DNA of 64,000 nt from JADKIH01 sp964595205 (GTDB lineage: Bacteria > Bacteroidota > Bacteroidia > AKYH767-A > 2013-40CM-41-45), in contig CAZQOQ010000002.1 of assembly GCA_964595205.1 (NCBI GenBank), positions 169,404-233,403 of the forward strand. Reading direction: 5' to 3'. The position numbers and the translations under genes were made by a program. Below are positions 1 to 6,173 of this stretch, one piece after another. Under the pieces are notes generated by a model. The model was not told where the DNA came from. It searched no databases and saw only the letters and a list, made by a program, of their open reading frames with translations. Positions within the stretch are counted from its first letter, which is position 1; each line of letters opens with the position of its first letter.

Positions 1-250
1 CCCTAATACCAAATTTAATGTTGTACCGGCGGCAAGAAGTACTTCACGTATGATTGGTGCAGCCGGTGGAGTATTGCCAAACTTTGAAGCTATGCAAAAT
101 GCTATTGCAATTGGTTCAAAATCCAACGACAATAGTATAAGCGAAGCAATTAAAGAAGGTATGGAAAATGCTGATATTAGTGTATCGGTTGTTGATATAA
201 ACAACGGGCAAAAAAGAGTAAAAGTAATTGACCAATTGGCTAAAGTTTAA
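1..250 (+). CDS. C-terminus of a tape-measure-like phage tail protein (5' truncated by window)
   Basis: The frame is open from the first bases and ends at 250, giving 83 residues of a protein that begins outside the window. The tail contains a small-residue segment (IGAAGGVLPNF), then a helical stretch, then VSVVDINNGQKRVKVIDQ. An ending of the form VxVxDIN..Q.RVKV is familiar from the C-termini of Bacteroidota phage tail tape-measure or minicore proteins, but this assignment rests on memory of the family. It precedes other virion genes on the same strand. The last four codons plus stop (LAKV*) are repeated twice more in frame just downstream within a tandem repeat. Confidence 0.5.
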   Translation, partial: PNTKFNVVPAARSTSRMIGAAGGVLPNFEAMQNAIAIGSKSNDNSISEAIKEGMENADISVSVVDINNGQKRVKVIDQLAKV

Positions 251-317
251 TCAAATATTGACACCATGTTGGCAAAGGTCTAATCAAATATTGACTAAGT
301 GTTGGCTAAAGTCTAAG
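236..317 (+). repeat. 33-bp tandem repeat duplicating the last codons and stop of the tail gene
   Basis: Units begin at 236, 269 and 302 (the last partial, about 16 bp). Each starts TTGGCWAARGTYTAA. Because 33 is a multiple of three, all units keep the frame of the upstream gene, so LAKV-stop occurs three times in succession. The units differ at a few positions. Confidence 0.8.
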
Positions 318-382
318 TATTTATTTTCTATCTTTTTTAATCGATATTTATATATAGCTTTTTATTTTCCGATTAAAGTTTT

Positions 383-451
383 AAAAGCCGGTTATCATCC
401 ATTGAGAGCATAGCTCACAGCCATTTTCAAAAAAATAGATAGCCGGTTTTT
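383..451 (+). terminator. Long-stem structured RNA, probable terminator after the tail gene
   Basis: Arms 383-396 (AAAAGCCGGTTATC) and 438-451 (GATAGCCGGTTTTT) pair over 14 positions if two G-U pairs are allowed. The 41-nt loop contains a second small hairpin (GAGC-ATA-GCTC near 406-416). A T-rich run (TTTTTCTTTTT) follows the right arm. The G-U pairs form only in the plus-strand RNA, which fits termination of rightward transcription. A small structured RNA is the alternative. Confidence 0.5.
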
Positions 452-459
452 CTTTTTAT

Positions 460-473
460 CTATTTATTGGTAT
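460..473 (+). promoter_or_regulatory. Diverged copy of the phage 14-mer expression motif
   Basis: CTATTTATTGGTAT matches CATTTTATAGGTAT at 11 of 14 positions. It lies directly after the structured terminator-like element and overlaps the ATG of the next gene at 472, the same spacing seen at the protease gene. Confidence 0.4.
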
Positions 474-711
474 GGGAAAGATACTCACATACCAAGATAA
501 AATAAATCATCTTAGCGATATACAATTAACCAGTTTCATTGACCACATGATAAGTTATTACATTCACCTGGAAGAGTTTGAAAAATGTGCGAAGCTTCGC
601 GACCTTATCAATTCAAACTTTAAAGATGTTACAAAATTAAATTTAATCATAAGTATGTACTGGAAAAATATATTTGGAGCTTACTTAGATTTTCTTTACA
701 ATCAAGAATAA
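472..711 (+). CDS. Small phage protein of 79 residues, unknown function
   Basis: I do not recognise the family. The product is helical and contains EEFEKCAKLRDLI near residues 35-47, which resembles the UVR motif shared by UvrB, UvrC and ClpC-type adaptors (YExAAxLRDxI). That motif mediates protein-protein contacts, but the match is short and may be chance. The gene stands alone between the structured element at 383-451 and a convergent leftward gene whose stop is 28 bp away. Its ATG coincides with the end of a diverged copy of the phage 14-mer. A direct repeat of about 18 bp (AATCAAGAATAAARTAAA) lies at its 3' end and again at the 3' end of the convergent gene. Confidence 0.6.
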   Translation: MGKILTYQDKINHLSDIQLTSFIDHMISYYIHLEEFEKCAKLRDLINSNFKDVTKLNLIISMYWKNIFGAYLDFLYNQE

Positions 712-738
712 AATAAACTATATATTTTCTCGTTGTAA

Positions 739-1272
739 TCAAGAATAAAGTAAAGCATGACTTTCTTCAATGTATAATGCTAAGAACTTTGCATTTCCGA
801 TAATCAACATTTTATCGTCTTTGTATCTTACTCCAATTTGTTTGATGCATGCACGAAATGTATAATCATCATAACCTAATTGCTTATGAACGTTGATAAA
901 ATCTTCAACCGTTAGATTTGTCTTTACACTTATACCCAAATCAACTTTCAAATGGTAATAGTCATTACGTGAGAATGATGTTGTAAATTTACCTTTAGCG
1001 TAATGAGAAATATCAGCTAATGGGTTTCCATTTACAATCTTATAACAGTAATGATTGATGTAAGTTTTATTCTCCTTAGTTTTCTCCTTAGTGCTATAAC
1101 TACACTCTACAAAGTCATTAACTTTGAAGTTAGTTAGTAAGTACTGGTTATTCCATAGGGTAAGAAAAACCTTATTTGAATTGCTGTCTTCAATCATAAA
1201 TCTTTGTGTTTTATAACTACCATACGAATTGACTTCATAGATAGCTCTTATATTTCCTTTTATCTTTTCCAT
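739..1272 (-). CDS. OB-fold, DUF3127-like putative single-stranded DNA-binding protein
   Basis: The protein has 177 residues. Residues 1-80 follow the pattern of the DUF3127 OB-fold family of Bacteroidota: a starting strand GNIRAIYEV, then QRFMIEDSN, then VFLTLWNNQ, then FKVNDFVECSYST. In known members this is a putative single-stranded nucleic-acid-binding domain. The C-terminal half (FTTSFSRNDYYHLKVDLGISVKTNLTVEDF...) is not recognised. It is the last gene of a leftward block that starts with a double-HTH protein at 2,239, and repeated CTAATGGGT boxes lie just upstream of its start. The context suggests phage DNA replication or recombination, with single-strand binding as the likely role. 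That role is inferred from fold resemblance only. Confidence 0.55.
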   Translation of the reverse strand: MEKIKGNIRAIYEVNSYGSYKTQRFMIEDSNSNKVFLTLWNNQYLLTNFKVNDFVECSYSTKEKTKENKTYINHYCYKIVNGNPLADISHYAKGKFTTSFSRNDYYHLKVDLGISVKTNLTVEDFINVHKQLGYDDYTFRACIKQIGVRYKDDKMLIIGNAKFLALYIEESHALLYS

Positions 1273-1306
1273 TGTTCTTTAGTTTAAATTTTAGAGGTTA
1301 GTTAGC

Positions 1307-1373
1307 ATTGCTAATGGGTGTGCTAATGGGTTTAATATTCAATCAATATTGCTAATGGGTATACTAATGGGTT
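1307..1373. repeat. Iteron-like array: two 26-bp repeats, four CTAATGGGT cores
   Basis: Repeats at 1,307-1,332 and 1,348-1,373 agree at 24 of 26 positions. Each contains two CTAATGGGT cores 12 bp apart (starts at 1,311, 1,323, 1,352 and 1,364). They sit between a DNA-binding protein gene and an OB-fold gene, and overlap the 3' end of a small ORF. A replication origin or an operator for the OB-fold gene are both plausible. Confidence 0.7.
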
Positions 1374-1475
1374 ATATTTTCTAACTGAATTATAAATTGA
1401 CTTCAGTAAGTTCTTAATCATAACCCAATCCGGAGGTTCAAGAACGCTCGAAATATTTCCATGTGTATTTTCCAT
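1332..1475 (-). CDS. Small 47-residue ORF translationally coupled to the HTH gene
   Basis: The ATG at 1,475 shares its A with the TAA stop of the preceding 254-residue gene (TAATG), an arrangement typical of translational coupling. The frame stays open for 47 codons and ends at 1,332. The product begins MENTHGNISSVLEPPDW and ends in a helical segment. Its last codons lie inside the iteron-like repeats, so NPLVYPLAI is encoded by repeat sequence. No family is recognised. Overlap with the upstream stop supports it being real; constraint from the repeats could have created the frame by chance. Confidence 0.45.
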   Translation of the reverse strand: MENTHGNISSVLEPPDWVMIKNLLKSIYNSVRKYNPLVYPLAILIEY

Positions 1476-2239
1476 TAGATTTTTACTTTAATTAGGTTAG
1501 GGCGGTGTTGATATACGACACCATTTTTTTGATAGATAGGTAATTCCGGGTTTGCATTTCGCATAGCAAGAAACGCTTCACGACTGCATTCTTTAGTAAG
1601 AAGTATAGCCGTTTGGTTTTTGGTCGCAATCTTATTTTGCTTGCTTAGTTTTTGACTCCAATAGTTTCCAACACTTGCACATGTTGAACCCATTAGCTTT
1701 GCAATACCACGTTGTGAGAGTACTACACTATCTCCAAATCCATTGAAAGATTGCTTAGCAATTATACGCAATGACCTGAAACGGTCCCGGTGTTCTTTAA
1801 GGCTATAATTTTTTAAGCTCTTTTCCAATTTGTGTTCTATGGCAAGACTTTGTAAACGCTGATTATCTTTTATCGCTATAGTACGTAAATTTAATTTCAA
1901 GTCTTTTACGGAGTAGAACGTTAGAGAATATCTCAAGTATCTACTGTAATAGACTTTGTAGTGACGGCTAATTGTTTTAAAACTGGAAAGTAAAAGAGAG
2001 CCGTCTTTCTCTATCACTAATCCTTTCTCAAATAATTTATTCAGGTACTTGATATAGGTTTTCTTTACTATACCACATGCATTTGAAATTTCTTTTGCTC
2101 TTACTTTATAGTTGTGGATTGTCCCACCCTCGTACAAGGTTTTTAAGTATAGCAGTATCGATAACATAGTTATCTCATTAGCCTTTATTGCAGCTTCTGA
2201 CATGTTAACCGGTACTTGTATCTCAAAACGTTTGAACAT
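1475..2239 (-). CDS. Phage DNA-binding protein with two helix-turn-helix segments (possible replication initiator)
   Basis: The protein has 254 residues. An N-terminal winged-helix-like segment (about 42-85: VRAKEISNACGIVKKTYIKY, then LFEKGLVIEKDGSLLL with a wing-like strand) and a second HTH near 175-210 (LSQRGIAKLMGSTCASVGNY) are visible. Basic residues are abundant throughout. Two HTH units, a position at the head of a leftward operon, an OB-fold gene downstream and iteron-like repeats within the operon suggest a phage replication initiator or operon regulator. No catalytic motif is visible. A perfect -7 promoter box lies about 200 bp upstream, behind an inverted-repeat operator cluster, so regulation at that point is likely. 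A purely regulatory role cannot be excluded. Confidence 0.6.
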   Translation of the reverse strand: MFKRFEIQVPVNMSEAAIKANEITMLSILLYLKTLYEGGTIHNYKVRAKEISNACGIVKKTYIKYLNKLFEKGLVIEKDGSLLLSSFKTISRHYKVYYSRYLRYSLTFYSVKDLKLNLRTIAIKDNQRLQSLAIEHKLEKSLKNYSLKEHRDRFRSLRIIAKQSFNGFGDSVVLSQRGIAKLMGSTCASVGNYWSQKLSKQNKIATKNQTAILLTKECSREAFLAMRNANPELPIYQKNGVVYQHRPNLIKVKI

Positions 2240-2436
2240 ATTAAAATAAAAAACCCATCATAGTTTGGTGCACCTTCTTCTAATCCACACACCAACCCAC
2301 AACGGGCAATCATTTCAATTTCTTTGGTGTTTCGTTTTGGACTTTAGAAGGGAAACGAAAACTACTCTTATAAATAGCTTAAAAAATTATTTATTCTCGA
2401 AAAGTTTTAAAATAATTAACTCTAAAAACTATACAC

Positions 2437-2444
2437 AAATATAA
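2437..2444 (-). promoter_or_regulatory. -7 promoter box of the leftward phage operon
   Basis: Read on the minus strand this is TATATTTG, an exact match to the Bacteroidota -7 element TAnnTTTG. It implies a transcript start near 2,430 and a leader of about 190 nt before the ATG at 2,239. No clear -33 TTTG was found at the expected distance. Confidence 0.5.
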
Positions 2445-2470
2445 GAAATATTATTCAATTTTGGAAGAGT

Positions 2471-2539
2471 AATTTCAACTTTTTTCGTTGGTTGAAATTT
2501 TGCACCAACGTTTTTTACTCTTTTTTTCGTTGGTTGAAA
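2471..2539. promoter_or_regulatory. Operator cluster: direct and inverted repeats upstream of the leftward promoter
   Basis: TTTTTCGTTGGTTGAAA occurs at 2,481-2,497 and again exactly at 2,523-2,539. AATTTCAAC (2,471-2,479) and GTTGAAATT (2,491-2,499) form a perfect 9-bp inverted repeat, and CGTTGG (2,486-2,491) pairs with CCAACG (2,505-2,510). The cluster lies 27-102 bp upstream of the minus-strand -7 box, where an activator or repressor would bind. Confidence 0.6.
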
Positions 2540-2571
2540 AAATCGGTCGATGTGGATTCTTAAAAATAAAA

Positions 2572-2601
2572 AAGTCCGGAAACAACCATGCAACCGGACT
2601 T
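2572..2601 (-). terminator. Hairpin terminator, T-tract on the minus strand
   Basis: Perfect 8-bp arms AAGTCCGG (2,572-2,579) and CCGGACTT (2,594-2,601) enclose 14 nt. The A-rich run at 2,561-2,571 becomes a U-tract in the leftward RNA, so termination is best for the minus strand. It separates the virion block from the leftward operon. Confidence 0.55.
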
Positions 2602-2710
2602 ATTAACATTAAACCTCAATCTAACTAAAGATTGTTGTTTTAAATTTAAACAGCATCTATAAATATGTAAAAAAAATTCTAAAGCACGTGTGAAAATCTT
2701 TTTCTCGAAA

Positions 2711-2724
2711 CATTTTATAGGTAT
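2711..2724 (+). promoter_or_regulatory. Phage 14-mer motif, copy 1
   Basis: Exact CATTTTATAGGTAT. The preferred ATG of the protease gene (2,723) overlaps the last two bases of the motif, so here it would give a leaderless transcript if it is a promoter, or act directly on translation. Confidence 0.6.
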
Positions 2725-3913
2725 GGAGAAAAATGATTTAAGAAAGCTCGACACTTATCAAATGGTCATCGATGAAAACGATGAGGACAATGGAGTGTTC
2801 ACGGCGGCTTTTACGAGTACGCCGGCAATTGAACGCTTAGGAGTATTTCTTAGCACGGATAAAGCACCGGTAAAACTTTCATTCGATAAACCTAAGCAAG
2901 TCATTACATCAAGTTTACTCATTCCGGGAAAACCAATTTACCGTTATGATGCTGCATTGGATTATGAATACAACATTATTTTCTCTGAAGAGGGAATAAA
3001 TAAGATAATGAAAAATGCAATGAGAAAACACTCATTCATTTTTACAACCAATTTAGAACACGAGACCCCTTTAAATGGTCCACGAATAATTGAAAGTTGG
3101 ATTGTTGAAGACCCGCAAAAAGATAAGAGCGTAGCACTTGGTATGGACCCTTTACCAAAAGGTACATGGGTAGTTAGTTATTATATACCTGACATTCATT
3201 TATACAACGACCTTAAAAATAGAAATGTTGGTTTAAGTATAGAGGGATATTTCACGGATATAAAATTACCTGAGTCAGCAAAAGAAAAAATTATTAAACA
3301 AAGTAAAACAACAAGTACAATGAATGAGAATTTATTTACAATGATTAACAACAAACTAAATAAGCTTTTGAAAGCTTCAAAAGTTGAAATGGTAGATTTC
3401 ACAACCAAAGAAGGTCAAACTTTAAATGTTGATGATACAACCGGTGTTGCAACTATTGCCGGTCAACCTGCACCGGATGCAGTATATGAATTAGAAGATG
3501 GTTCAACAATTACGGTGAAAGATAGCATTGCAATTAACATGCAACCTGCACCAGTTGACAACAAAATTAATGAAGAGCAAATTGAAACACCTGCAAGCGA
3601 AGTTGTAGAACCTGCCACAAACGAGGTTGAAGTTGAAGCAAGCACGGAAATTGATGAACTCAAAGCAAAGGTTGAAGAGCTTACAAAAGCATTAGCTGAT
3701 ACACAACACTTGAAGCAAGCCAATGAGGCTTTACTTAGTGAGATTGCTGCACTCAAAGAAAAGAATGAAAACCTTTCTACTGAGAATGTAAGACTTTCTA
3801 AACAACCGGCTGCACAACCTATTAATGTAACACCTGCAAGTAAGAATGTAGATATATCTACAATGCCACTTCATGAAAGAATGGCTTATCAAGCTATGAA
3901 TGGTCGGTTCTAA
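2723..3913 (+). CDS. XkdF-like phage prohead protease with C-terminal scaffold region
   Basis: Start chosen at ATG 2,723 because family members begin with a short leader followed by a YQxxID strand, as here (LDTYQMVIDENDEDNG); an ATG at 2,690 is also in frame. Residues 1 to about 190 show the XkdF-type putative serine protease pattern: TSTPAIERLGVFL, IPGKPIYRYD, a histidine in NLEHETPLNG, WIVEDPQKDKS, GTWVVSYYIPD and NVGLSIEGYF. The remainder is acidic, Ala/Glu-rich and coiled coil (about 305-360), like a scaffolding domain. A protease-scaffold fusion directly before the major capsid gene is a standard arrangement: the scaffold guides shell assembly and the protease removes it. Confidence 0.75.
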   Translation: MEKNDLRKLDTYQMVIDENDEDNGVFTAAFTSTPAIERLGVFLSTDKAPVKLSFDKPKQVITSSLLIPGKPIYRYDAALDYEYNIIFSEEGINKIMKNAMRKHSFIFTTNLEHETPLNGPRIIESWIVEDPQKDKSVALGMDPLPKGTWVVSYYIPDIHLYNDLKNRNVGLSIEGYFTDIKLPESAKEKIIKQSKTTSTMNENLFTMINNKLNKLLKASKVEMVDFTTKEGQTLNVDDTTGVATIAGQPAPDAVYELEDGSTITVKDSIAINMQPAPVDNKINEEQIETPASEVVEPATNEVEVEASTEIDELKAKVEELTKALADTQHLKQANEALLSEIAALKEKNENLSTENVRLSKQPAAQPINVTPASKNVDISTMPLHERMAYQAMNGRF

Positions 3914-3939
3914 CTGAAATGAAAATTTAAAATGTAAAA

Positions 3940-3953
3940 CATTTTATAGGTAT
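3940..3953 (+). promoter_or_regulatory. Phage 14-mer motif, copy 2
   Basis: Exact CATTTTATAGGTAT, 42 bp upstream of the major capsid ATG and 27 bp after the protease stop. The leader between motif and ATG is strongly A-rich. Confidence 0.65.
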
Positions 3954-3995
3954 ACAAGAGAAAAACAAAAACAAAAAAAACTAAATAATTACACA

Positions 3996-4931
3996 ATGAG
4001 TAATTTAAAGAAAATTGATTTAACAAACATTACAATTTCTTCAACCTATGCAGGTGAAGGAGCTACGCCATTTATTTCGGCTTTACTTTTTCAAGGTAAA
4101 ACACTTGCAAATAACTGGGTAAACATCATGCCTAACATTCGTTATAAGGCAGTTGTTCAAAAAGTTGATACCGGTAACTTAATCCAAGCATACGCTGAGG
4201 CATTTAACGCATCCGGTACAATTACTAAAGCTGAAACAGTTATTACATTAACTGACTTAATGGTTAACGTTTCATGGCCAAAGAAACAACTTGTTAGTGA
4301 TTGGGCTTCACAATATTTTGTTGGAGACGCAACACACGAGACAAGCAACGATTTTAATTCTTACGTATTGGATTACATTCCACGTAAAGCAAGTGAGCAA
4401 ATCGAGTACAATCTTTGGAGAGGTAACATGACCGGTTCAAGTGCAACCATTTCAGGTTATACATTATTTGACGGTCTCTTAAGAAAGATTGACCAAGCGG
4501 TACCAAATCGTTTTACTGTAACAGCTATCACAAAAGGTAATGTTATTGCAAACTTGGATGCAGCTTACAATACATGCTTATCAAACTGCTCTCAAATTCT
4601 TGACCAGTCTCCATGTTTCTATGTAAGCAACAAGACCGGTGGATTATTTTCACAAGCACAACAAGTAACGGACTCTCGTTATACAACTGAGGCAGGAGTA
4701 ATGAAATACTTAGGTTATGAGGTTCGTGTTGTACCGGGTATGTGCGATGATATGATTGTATTTACTGTTCCTGACAACTTAAGATTTGGTACTCTATTAG
4801 TTGATGACTTTAATAGTGTAACAGTAAAAGACATGTTGGAAAGCAATCTTGATTTATCTATTCGTTGTAGAATGGACTTCAAATGTGCAACGGCATGTAT
4901 TTACGGGGCTGAGGTCGTTTTCGGTAAGTAA
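3996..4931 (+). CDS. Major capsid protein (HK97-fold type expected)
   Basis: The product is 311 residues, directly downstream of the protease/scaffold gene, which is the usual place and size for a tailed-phage major capsid protein. Features seen: an N-terminal STYAGEGATPFISALLF segment, YLVDYIPRKASEQIEYN-like helix around 125-145 with LWRGNMTG, and a C-terminal YLGYEVRVVPGMCDDMIVFTVPDNLRFGTLL strand series that resembles the P-domain/A-domain region of HK97-fold capsid proteins of Bacteroidota phages. It has its own 14-mer motif upstream and a perfect GNRA hairpin just after the stop, consistent with high expression. Assignment rests on context plus general pattern. Confidence 0.75.
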   Translation: MSNLKKIDLTNITISSTYAGEGATPFISALLFQGKTLANNWVNIMPNIRYKAVVQKVDTGNLIQAYAEAFNASGTITKAETVITLTDLMVNVSWPKKQLVSDWASQYFVGDATHETSNDFNSYVLDYIPRKASEQIEYNLWRGNMTGSSATISGYTLFDGLLRKIDQAVPNRFTVTAITKGNVIANLDAAYNTCLSNCSQILDQSPCFYVSNKTGGLFSQAQQVTDSRYTTEAGVMKYLGYEVRVVPGMCDDMIVFTVPDNLRFGTLLVDDFNSVTVKDMLESNLDLSIRCRMDFKCATACIYGAEVVFGK

Positions 4932-4950
4932 TAAATCAACAAATAAATAC

Positions 4951-4974
4951 GAGTGCTATAGAGATATAGCACTC
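4951..4974 (+). terminator. Perfect 10-bp hairpin with GAGA tetraloop after the capsid gene
   Basis: GAGTGCTATA (4,951-4,960) and TATAGCACTC (4,965-4,974) pair completely around GAGA, a GNRA-type loop. The following sequence is AT-rich but lacks a clean T-tract, so it may be an RNA-stabilising element or a weak attenuator rather than a full terminator. Confidence 0.55.
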
Positions 4975-5006
4975 ACATTAATAATAACTTTTAAAAATTT
5001 TAATAC

Positions 5007-5504
5007 ATGGCATATTGTTATATAACGGGTGGTACAGTTACCGCATGCGACTACGGTCTTGGAGGTATTACCGATTTATGGATTGGTAATAAAGAAACCA
5101 TTACCGGATTAACTGCAACTGCAATTTCAGTTTCAGGTAGCGCAAAAATGTATAAGTGTCAATTCGAGCCTAACACTGGTTTCTACACTGTAGAATTAGT
5201 GCCGGGCGTAATTAAACACGTCAACCAACAAATCGGTTTTCAAGTTTGGTCTGAAGGTCAATCGACAAATGATTTGGCAAGCGCACTTGACCTTGGTAGA
5301 TTTGTTGCAATTGCAAAATCAAGAAGTACGGGAAAGAAATTTATCTTTGGTCGTACTGGTTCAGGCTTACAAGCTGCAACTGTTACCACAAACTCAGGCA
5401 CACAAGACAGTGACCAAAACTTGGGATTGATTGTAACTCTTTCTTGCGCAAGCACGGAGAGACCACTTGAATATACTGGAAGTGATTCAAGTATTCCGGT
5501 CTAA
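5007..5504 (+). CDS. Phage structural protein, tail-tube-like (paralogue A)
   Basis: The product is 165 residues and rich in beta-prone, Gly/Thr/Ser sequence, as expected for a tail-tube or minor virion protein. It begins with CDYGLGGITDLWIGN at about residue 14 and ends with GSGLQAATVTTNSGT, DSDQNLGLIVTLSC and RPLEYTGS. The same order of elements occurs in the 177-residue protein at 5,640-6,173 (CDEYVIGGIKKLYITN, GFGLRVSKYLETTGT, DDNKVDVTFSLTS), so the two appear to be diverged paralogues. It follows the capsid gene and is followed by a terminator. The tail-tube call is inference from size, position and composition. Confidence 0.5.
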   Translation: MAYCYITGGTVTACDYGLGGITDLWIGNKETITGLTATAISVSGSAKMYKCQFEPNTGFYTVELVPGVIKHVNQQIGFQVWSEGQSTNDLASALDLGRFVAIAKSRSTGKKFIFGRTGSGLQAATVTTNSGTQDSDQNLGLIVTLSCASTERPLEYTGSDSSIPV

Positions 5505-5554
5505 TAAACTTTAATAAAGAAGTATTTTCTCTTATTATATATTTCGGTTTATCC

Positions 5555-5592
5555 AAAGGCAATTCATGAAAATGGGTTGCCTTTCGTTTTTT
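5555..5592 (+). terminator. Rho-independent terminator
   Basis: Arms AAAGGCAA (5,555-5,562) and TTGCCTTT (5,577-5,584) form a perfect 8-bp stem, followed by CGTTTTTT. It closes the transcript of the preceding gene, and the next 14-mer motif begins 21 bp further on. Confidence 0.75.
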
Positions 5593-5612
5593 AAAACAAT
5601 TCTTATTCTATT

Positions 5613-5626
5613 CATTTTATAGGTAT
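5613..5626 (+). promoter_or_regulatory. Phage 14-mer motif, copy 3
   Basis: Exact CATTTTATAGGTAT placed between a strong terminator and the ATG at 5,640, which is the best evidence that the motif restarts transcription. Confidence 0.65.
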
Positions 5627-5639
5627 AAGATAATGTTTC

Positions 5640-6173
5640 ATGAGTAGTTTAATCACAAGTTCAATTTATAATTGCGATGAATATGTAATAGGTGGAATAA
5701 AGAAATTATATATAACCAATAATAGTTCTATTTCAGCTATCACATTTTCAAGTAGCGATTTGACAAATACAACCGTAACGAATTTTGTACCGTTCGCACC
5801 TGCAAGCAATATTACATGGTATCAATATTCAATTACACCGGGTGCAACATTTTATACCGGCGAAAACAATATTACACCTAATGGATTTTTAATTAGTAAA
5901 TCCTTTAGCATACAATTCAATAAACTCACACCTGCTAAGCGTTCAACTCTTTTAGAGCACATTAGAGCTTGGAATAACATTACAATTGCATTTCAAGATA
6001 GCACGGCGGACCAATGGTGGGTTATTGGTGAAGAACCGGGATTTGGTTTACGGGTTTCTAAATATTTGGAAACAACCGGTACGAGTGAAGATGATAATAA
6101 AGTTGATGTTACATTTTCTCTTACTTCAAGATACCCGGTAAGAGCTATTTCTAATTCTTATATCGTTCAATAA
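5640..6173 (+). CDS. Phage structural protein, tail-tube-like (paralogue B)
   Basis: This 177-residue protein shares its pattern with the 165-residue protein upstream (CD....GGI..L.I.N near the N-terminus and GLRVSKYLETTGTSEDDNKVDVTFSL near the C-terminus). It also has LTPAKRSTLLEHIRAW at about 100-115, a helix absent from the other. Its last base is the first base of the following fibre gene, so the two are probably translationally coupled. It has its own 14-mer motif 13 bp upstream. Two related tube-like proteins could be tube and terminator or inner and outer ring subunits; that is inference. Confidence 0.5.
   Translation: MSSLITSSIYNCDEYVIGGIKKLYITNNSSISAITFSSSDLTNTTVTNFVPFAPASNITWYQYSITPGATFYTGENNITPNGFLISKSFSIQFNKLTPAKRSTLLEHIRAWNNITIAFQDSTADQWWVIGEEPGFGLRVSKYLETTGTSEDDNKVDVTFSLTSRYPVRAISNSYIVQ

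Noticed and set aside
228..413. Rightward frame of 61 codons with NQILT repeats after the tail gene
   Set aside because: It overlaps the tail gene in another frame, arises from the 33-bp repeat and runs into the structured terminator.
2250..2320. Leftward 42-codon frame (MIARCGLVCGLEEGAPNYD...) ahead of the double-HTH gene
   Set aside because: It overlaps the start of the HTH gene in another frame and has no coding support; the stretch is better read as a long 5' leader.
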